From Phycisphaeraceae bacterium (GTDB lineage Bacteria; Planctomycetota; Phycisphaerae; Phycisphaerales; UBA1924), in assembly GCA_021604785.1 (NCBI GenBank), contig BQJQ01000003.1, positions 1 through 38,291 of the forward strand: a DNA stretch of 38,291 nt, given 5' to 3'. Made by a program: the position numbers and the translations under genes. The stretch's first letter is position 1. Each line of letters begins with the position of its first letter. The notes under the pieces are model-generated. The model worked only from the letters and a program-made list of their open reading frames with translations, was not told the origin of the DNA and did not search any database. Below are positions 34,222 through 38,291 of the stretch, one piece after another.

Positions 34222-35267
34222 CGTTCGTCCTCCATCGCGAGCCCAGTCTCGGGCGCGACCACGGCCCGCCCGGGCCCGACCACGCGGGCCAGGAACCGGA
34301 CCGACCCGTCCAGGGCCTCGAATTCGATCACGTCGCCCTCGGTGCCGTCGGCGCGGGCGCGGGCCTTGGTGCGGACGACCGCGGTGCCCACGACCGAGCG
34401 GATCGAGGTGATGTCGCCCCGCTCGACGTGCACGGGGCGGGTGATGTCGTTGGCGGTGATGACGGCCCCGGGCTTGAGACGCGTGCGGACGACCCGCCCG
34501 AGGACCTCGGCGGGCGCGACGGGCGTCATCGAGGCGTCGGTCCACCGGTTTTCGACGGTGATGTGCTCGGGTGCGATCTCGGCGCCGCGGCCCATCGATT
34601 GGTTCGAGATCGCGACGTCGCGCCGGAGCTGGACCACCACACGGATGGACTCGGACTTCACGACGCGGTCGCCGTTGTAGATGGTGATCGCGAGCGGGAT
34701 GCGGGACGAGCCGCCCAGGGTGCGGAGCTCGACGGTGAGCCCGGCGGTGTCGGTGTCGAGCAGCTCGTCGTCGCGCGGGTCAAACGCCGCCCGGATCGCG
34801 TCGGGCGATGCGTTGAACAGGGCCCGGAGGTGCTCGAGCACGCGCACGCGGAGCGAGATCCGGCCCGCGGCGTGCTCGTTCGGGCGCGCCGGGCGGGGCT
34901 CGGATTGGCTGCGCGGGGCGCGGCGGACCATGACGGTGCAGGCGGCGCCGGTGACCGTGAGCCGGCCGTGCATGACCCCGTCGATCTCGTCGATCGCCTC
35001 GCGGACGGCGTCCACGCGGATCGCGATCGGGTCGGACCCTTGCGTCAGGGCGTCGGCGAGGACGATGGGCGTGAGCAGCTCGGCCTGGGGGCCCGCGACG
35101 CGGGCGATGTCGCCCAGCGTGACCCGGTTGCCCGGTTCGATGCGGACGCCGTTGCGCAGGCGGACGGTCGTGATCGTGGACTCGGGCTCGTCGGCGTGCG
35201 CGAGCGAGGCGGGCGCGAACGCCAGCGTGAGCGCGACGGCGAGCAGGCGGGTCAGGGCGCGGGTCAT
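34218..35267 (-). CDS. flgA: P-ring assembly chaperone FlgA
   Basis: Periplasmic chaperone needed for FlgI to assemble into the P ring. The 349-residue precursor has a Sec signal (TRALTRLLAVALTLAFAPASLAHA). The C-terminal 130 residues contain the SAF domain and FlgA core: RRDVAISNQSMGRGAEIAPEHI, then VLGRVVRTRLKPGAVITANDI and a final FLARVVGPGRAVV. An N-terminal domain of about 150 residues (TTVRLRNGVRIEPGNRVTLGDIARVAG) precedes it, as in long FlgA forms. ATG 35267 was preferred to a GTG at 35291 since AAGGA lies ten bases before it and the signal peptide then starts properly. It overlaps flgH by four bases. Confidence 0.93.
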   Translation of the reverse strand: MTRALTRLLAVALTLAFAPASLAHADEPESTITTVRLRNGVRIEPGNRVTLGDIARVAGPQAELLTPIVLADALTQGSDPIAIRVDAVREAIDEIDGVMHGRLTVTGAACTVMVRRAPRSQSEPRPARPNEHAAGRISLRVRVLEHLRALFNASPDAIRAAFDPRDDELLDTDTAGLTVELRTLGGSSRIPLAITIYNGDRVVKSESIRVVVQLRRDVAISNQSMGRGAEIAPEHITVENRWTDASMTPVAPAEVLGRVVRTRLKPGAVITANDITRPVHVERGDITSIRSVVGTAVVRTKARARADGTEGDVIEFEALDGSVRFLARVVGPGRAVVAPETGLAMEDER

Positions 35268-35294
35268 GCGTGAGAGTCCTTGGCCGGTCACGGG

Positions 35295-36104
35295 TTAGCG
35301 GCGGAGCTGGGAGATCGTCTGGAGCGCCTCGTCGGCGGCGCGGATCGACTGCGAGTTCATCTCGAATGCCCGCTGGGTGAGGATCAGCCCGATCAGCTCG
35401 CGGGTGGGGTCCACGTTGGAGCGTTCGAGCATGCGGTTGGAGAGGCTGCCGCGGCCGCTGGTGGAGGGCTCGCCGGTGATGGGCGGGCCAGACGAGGCGG
35501 ACTCGGACCAGAGGTTCTCGCCGATCTGACGCAGCCCCGAGGGGTTGGCGAAGTCGGCGAGCTCGATCTGGGCGACCTCCTGCGGCTCGGCTTCGCCCGG
35601 GATCTGCACGAAGATGCGCCCGTCCGACGAGATGTCGAGGTTGGTGTATTCGGGGTCGATGGTGATGGTGGGGATGAGGCGGCGACCGTTGGAGTTGGCG
35701 AGCACGACCTCGCCGTCGGCGTTGAGGGTGAAGTTGCCCGCGCGGGTGAAGGCGGTGCCCGAGGGGGCGAGGTCGTCCTCGACCTGGACCTGGAAGAACC
35801 CGCGGCCATCGATCATGAAGTCGAGGGCGTTGCCGGTGGGCTCGGGTGAGCCCTGCTCGAAGGACTGCTGGGTGCCCGAGGTGCGGACGCCGAGCCCGAC
35901 GTAGAGCCCGGTGGGGCGTTGGTCGCCGTTGGCGTTTTCGACGCCCGGTTGCTGCTTCTCGATGTAGAGGAGATCCTGGAAGTTGACGCGCGAGGCTTTG
36001 TACCCGGCGGTGTTGATGTTGGCGAGGTTGTTGGAGATGACATCGAGCTGGGTGTTGAGGGCGGTGAGCCCGGAGGATGCTGAGTTGAGGGCGATGATGG
36101 CCAT
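35295..36104 (-). CDS. flgG: Distal rod protein FlgG
   Basis: Main subunit of the distal rod of the flagellar axle. The 269-residue length is almost invariant in the family (about 260). The N-terminus ALNSASSGLTALNTQLDVISNNLANINTAGYKASR and the C-terminus RELIGLILTQRAFEMNSQSIRAADEALQTISQLRR are the D0 helices; QSFEQGSPEPTGNALDFMIDGRGFFQV is the core motif of the FlgG/FlgE family. The ATG at 36104 follows a GGAGG Shine-Dalgarno. The 93-base gap from flgF holds only this ribosome site and no clear promoter. Exported by the flagellar apparatus without a cleaved signal. Confidence 0.96.
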   Translation of the reverse strand: MAIIALNSASSGLTALNTQLDVISNNLANINTAGYKASRVNFQDLLYIEKQQPGVENANGDQRPTGLYVGLGVRTSGTQQSFEQGSPEPTGNALDFMIDGRGFFQVQVEDDLAPSGTAFTRAGNFTLNADGEVVLANSNGRRLIPTITIDPEYTNLDISSDGRIFVQIPGEAEPQEVAQIELADFANPSGLRQIGENLWSESASSGPPITGEPSTSGRGSLSNRMLERSNVDPTRELIGLILTQRAFEMNSQSIRAADEALQTISQLRR

Positions 36105-36197
36105 GCGACGGGTCCTCCGGGTCTCGGCGCGCGATGGGCGCGCCATGGGTCGGAGACCCAGAAGCAAGCGGTGTGCCAGTTCAGGAGGGGGTGCTGG

Positions 36198-36962
36198 TTA
36201 CGCGATGCGGCCGAAGGTGTTGATCGCGCGTTCGGACATGCGGTCGTGGTAGGAGATCACGCCGATGTTGCCCGCGACGGCCTTGGCTGCCGCCTGGACC
36301 TGGAGCATCGCGTCGATCTCGTTGACCGCGCTGCCCTCGATGGCACCCTGGACGATCCGCCCGCCGGCGGGCCGGAGGGCGGCGGCGGGGACCGAATCGA
36401 GCGAGAACAGGCCGGCGCCCTTCTTGATGAGGGCGGACTTGTCGGGCACGTCCACGAACCGGAGGTTCGCGAAGGGCTCGCCGTCGGCAAAGACGGTGCC
36501 GTCCGAGCCGAACTCGATGCGGGCGTCGGTGGGCAGGGTGATCGGGGAATTGCCTTGGCCGAGCACGGGATTGCCCGAGCCGGCGAGAACGAGCTGGCCG
36601 CGGGCGTTGAGGGCGAGGCGTCCGTCGCGGGTGAGCGAGGTGGTGTCGCCGTCACGGACGGCGAGGAACCCGTCGCCCTCGATCGCGAGGTCGAGGTCGT
36701 TCCCGGTGGTCTCGACCGGGCCCTGGGTGAAGCCGATGCGGGTGGGTGCGGGGACGACGCCGGCCCCGAGGCGTTCGAGCAGGGTGTCGCCCGGGAGGTG
36801 GTAGAGCCCGTCTTCCTGGCGGGCGGCGTCGCGGGAGCGGATGTCCGGGATCGACGGCTTGTACCCGGCGGTGTTCAGGTTCGCGAGGTTGTTCGCGAGC
36901 ACGTCCTGGCGGTGCAGGGCGGTGAGGACGCCGGAGGTCGAGATTTGCACGCCGTAGGACAC
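36198..36962 (-). CDS. flgF: Proximal-distal rod protein FlgF
   Basis: Rod protein of 254 residues, first gene of the cluster in this window. It starts with a GTG: MSYGVQISTSGVLTALHRQ followed by DVLANNLANLNTAGYK. GFTQGPVETTGNDLDLAIEGDGFLAV is the FlgF/FlgG core motif, and the end reads AMLQVQAAAKAVAGNIGVISYHDRMSERAINTFGRIA. The GTG has no Shine-Dalgarno before it, and no ATG near it would keep the D0 helix. Length and the divergent C-terminus separate it from flgG, so FlgF is preferred, but a hook-basal body protein of related type cannot be excluded. It is transcribed divergently from the phosphatase-like gene at 37087. Confidence 0.85.
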   Translation of the reverse strand: MSYGVQISTSGVLTALHRQDVLANNLANLNTAGYKPSIPDIRSRDAARQEDGLYHLPGDTLLERLGAGVVPAPTRIGFTQGPVETTGNDLDLAIEGDGFLAVRDGDTTSLTRDGRLALNARGQLVLAGSGNPVLGQGNSPITLPTDARIEFGSDGTVFADGEPFANLRFVDVPDKSALIKKGAGLFSLDSVPAAALRPAGGRIVQGAIEGSAVNEIDAMLQVQAAAKAVAGNIGVISYHDRMSERAINTFGRIA

Positions 36963-37018
36963 GCGGGGGACAGATCAAACGGCGTGCCAGCTTTGAGGAG
37001 CACGTTCTTGCGCATCGG

Positions 37019-37033
37019 CGGCAGGATCTGCCG
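37019..37033. promoter_or_regulatory. CGGCAG/CTGCCG palindrome between flgF and a divergent gene
   Basis: Perfect 6-bp arms around GAT in the 124-bp space (36963-37086) between flgF (-) and the phosphatase-like lipoprotein (+). This position suits an operator that acts on both. A plus-strand TATACG near 37059 could be a -10 of the lipoprotein gene. Confidence 0.35.
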
Positions 37034-37086
37034 GTGGGTCAACCCGCGGGGTGGTCGTGGGTATACGCCGGGCAAAGGGGGTTCAG

Positions 37087-37722
37087 ATGAACACATTGGT
37101 ACGGATGGGCGCGGTGATCGGCGGCGCGGTGATGCTCGGGGTGGTCGGCGGGTGCTCGATGAGTTGCCCGATCGACGAGGCGGCGATGGTGCCCGTCGAG
37201 CGCTACCCGACGGCGGTGGCTGACGACCCGATCGTCGAGGGCGAGAAGCTCGAGGGGACGGACGGCACGTACTACCGGGCCGGGCGGCTTGTGATCGGGT
37301 CGCAGCCGACCAAGGGCGACCTCGTCGGGTTCCGCCGCGAGGGTGTGGGGATGGTGGTCAACCTGCGCTCGATGAACGAGGTCGAGGATCTTGACTTCAA
37401 CGAGGGCGTGTACGTCGGCAAGCTTGGCATGACCTACGCCGGCATCCCGCTTGGCGGGGATGACGGGTACGAGCCGGCGGACGTGGACGCGTTCGCGGCG
37501 TTGATGGACAACGCCGACGGGGACGTGCTGATCCACTGCGCCTCGGGCGGGCGCGCCCGCTCGATGATTTCGGCGTGGCTGATCACGCGCCGGGGGTGGT
37601 CGCACGACCAGGCCGAGGCGTGGCGACGGACGGTGGGTCAGCGGCCCGGTTCGCTTGAGCGGCTGCTGACCGAGCCTGAGCCAGAGGTTGTCGATGTGCC
37701 CACGAAGGTCGGCAACGGCTAG
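37087..37722 (+). CDS. Lipoprotein with phosphatase/rhodanese-like (DUF442-type) domain
   Basis: A 211-residue protein with a lipobox signal ending in VVGGCSM (Cys23). The mature part begins with a GSQPTKGDLVGFRREGVGMVVNLRS segment, the pattern of the dual-specificity-phosphatase-like DUF442/TIGR01244 family, and has LIHCASGGRARS as the active loop. The Cys is followed by Arg at +5 and +7, not +6, so the spacing matches neither classical CX5R (Arg at +6) phosphatases exactly; it is closer to the rhodanese-like C-x4-R loops of that family. A metal-free phosphatase or sulfurtransferase role is possible. AAAGGGGG precedes the ATG. Its stop TAG overlaps the opposite-strand stop of the cupin gene. 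Confidence 0.75.
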   Translation: MNTLVRMGAVIGGAVMLGVVGGCSMSCPIDEAAMVPVERYPTAVADDPIVEGEKLEGTDGTYYRAGRLVIGSQPTKGDLVGFRREGVGMVVNLRSMNEVEDLDFNEGVYVGKLGMTYAGIPLGGDDGYEPADVDAFAALMDNADGDVLIHCASGGRARSMISAWLITRRGWSHDQAEAWRRTVGQRPGSLERLLTEPEPEVVDVPTKVGNG

Positions 37723-38129
37723 ATCCGTTCGAGCGCATCGCGTGTGAGGTTCGTGGCGTCGGCGGTGCCGGTCGCGGTGCCCGTGTTGACAACGCCGGCG
37801 GGCTCGAAGATGAGCACCGAGCACGTGGACTCGGGCGGGTGCGAGCTGGGCAGGTGCTCGACGCCGCGGGGGATGAGGATGAACTCGCCCTCGCGGACGA
37901 CGAGTGTGCGGACGGCCTCCGGGTCCGCCGGGTCCTCGCGGAGCTTCATGAGCATCGCGCCGTCGACGACCAGGAACAGCTCGTCGTCGTCGGCGTGCGC
38001 GTGCCAGACGAACGGGCCGCGGAGCTTGGCGGCCCGCACCTCGTGCCCGTTGCACTCGGCCAGGATCCGCGGGTTGAACGCGTCCTCGAACGTCGCGAGC
38101 TTCTCGGCGATGTTGATCGGGTCGATCAT
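37719..38129 (-). CDS. Small cupin-domain protein
   Basis: A 136-residue single-domain cupin. The metal-binding motifs are visible: WHAHADDDELFLVVDG (His, His and Glu ligands) and PRGVEHLPSS (second-motif His). These small cupins include sugar isomerases, dioxygenases and binding proteins; the substrate is unknown. The start at 38129 was chosen because MIDPINIAEKL begins a helix typical of this subgroup and the frame upstream runs through a repeat element (38144-38270), so translation there is unlikely. The stop shares bases with that of the phosphatase-like lipoprotein on the other strand. Confidence 0.85.
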   Translation of the reverse strand: MIDPINIAEKLATFEDAFNPRILAECNGHEVRAAKLRGPFVWHAHADDDELFLVVDGAMLMKLREDPADPEAVRTLVVREGEFILIPRGVEHLPSSHPPESTCSVLIFEPAGVVNTGTATGTADATNLTRDALERI

Positions 38130-38143
38130 CGGCAACGCTTCCT

Positions 38144-38270
38144 CCCTCTCTCCGCTGGGGAGAGGGCCGGGGTGAGGGGTCTTCGCGGGTGAACCGGTGA
38201 GGTGTTCATCGGCTGCCGCGGGCGGGGGGATCAAACGCGGCGGTCTGGGCGGCCGTGGGGAAGACCCCTC
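38144..38270. repeat. Palindromic extragenic repeat element
   Basis: A hairpin with a ten-pair stem including one GT pair (38144-38153 with 38157-38166), followed by GCCGGGGTGAGGGG. Then GAGGGGTCTTC (38174-38184) is repeated inverted as GAAGACCCCTC (38260-38270), enclosing 75 bp. The CCCTCTC...GAGAGGG...GTGAGGGG composition is that of a repetitive extragenic palindrome known to recur in many GC-rich bacterial genomes. The right end runs to the window edge, so the unit may be longer. It holds no gene. Confidence 0.6.
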
Positions 38271-38291
38271 ATCCACCCGCTGGCGCGGGCC

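Noticed and set aside
36975-36989. Sigma-54-like TGGCAC-N5-TTGA before flgF (minus strand)
   Set aside because: The -12 GC is GA, and the predicted RNA start would fall on the GTG itself, so support is too weak.

Overview
The window is a high-GC (roughly two-thirds or more), gene-dense piece of a bacterial chromosome. Both FlgH (outer-membrane L ring) and FlgI (periplasmic P ring) are encoded, so the cell is diderm and flagellated. A futalosine-pathway menaquinone enzyme (MqnC), a K+-dependent membrane pyrophosphatase, a Gram-positive-type citrate synthase and the mix of housekeeping genes fit a planctomycete, most likely of the class Phycisphaerae. That placement is inference; no rRNA is present. 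No prophage, insertion sequence, CRISPR array, rRNA or tRNA was seen.

Layout. 1-4854: end of a threonine-dehydratase-like gene, a transglutaminase-like exported protein, tag, an opposing membrane protein with an HExxH motif, and a patatin-like lipase with a histone-like basic tail. 4879-8223: hppA and rpsU on the minus strand, each with a clear intrinsic terminator. 8262-14492: plus-strand genes (NYN-domain protein, lipoprotein, family-2 glycosyltransferase; then rhomboid protease and trpF) enclose a minus-strand pair gltA-fkbM. 14499-17247: aroK, an AsmA-like protein and efp on the minus strand. 17317-22818: Tat-exported metallo-beta-lactamase-fold protein (+), mqnC and a DUF389 membrane protein (-), an ATP-grasp protein (+) and a XerC/D recombinase (-).

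22856-36962 is a single minus-strand flagellar cluster. In transcription order it is flgF, flgG, flgA, flgH, flgI, flgJ (rod-binding domain only), flgN-like, flgK, flgL, fliW, csrA, flagellin 2, terminator, flagellin 1, terminator. It supplies the distal rod, both rings, the hook-filament junction, the filament and its post-transcriptional control. Hook (flgE), proximal rod (flgBC), export and motor genes lie elsewhere.

37087-38291 holds a phosphatase-like lipoprotein, a cupin, and a palindromic extragenic repeat.

The most interesting signal is in the two flagellin mRNA leaders. In flagellin 2 the Shine-Dalgarno lies in a perfect 6-bp stem with loop ACGGAG, the canonical CsrA-site geometry. 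In flagellin 1 every GGA triplet between a putative sigma-28 promoter and the start codon (four of four) sits in a hairpin loop, the last over the Shine-Dalgarno. With fliW and csrA immediately upstream, this looks like a complete FliW-CsrA-flagellin switch, possibly with a CsrA-titrating leader. A second pattern is a TANNNT hexamer 5-7 nt before the start codon of six genes that lack a Shine-Dalgarno, which suggests leaderless transcripts.
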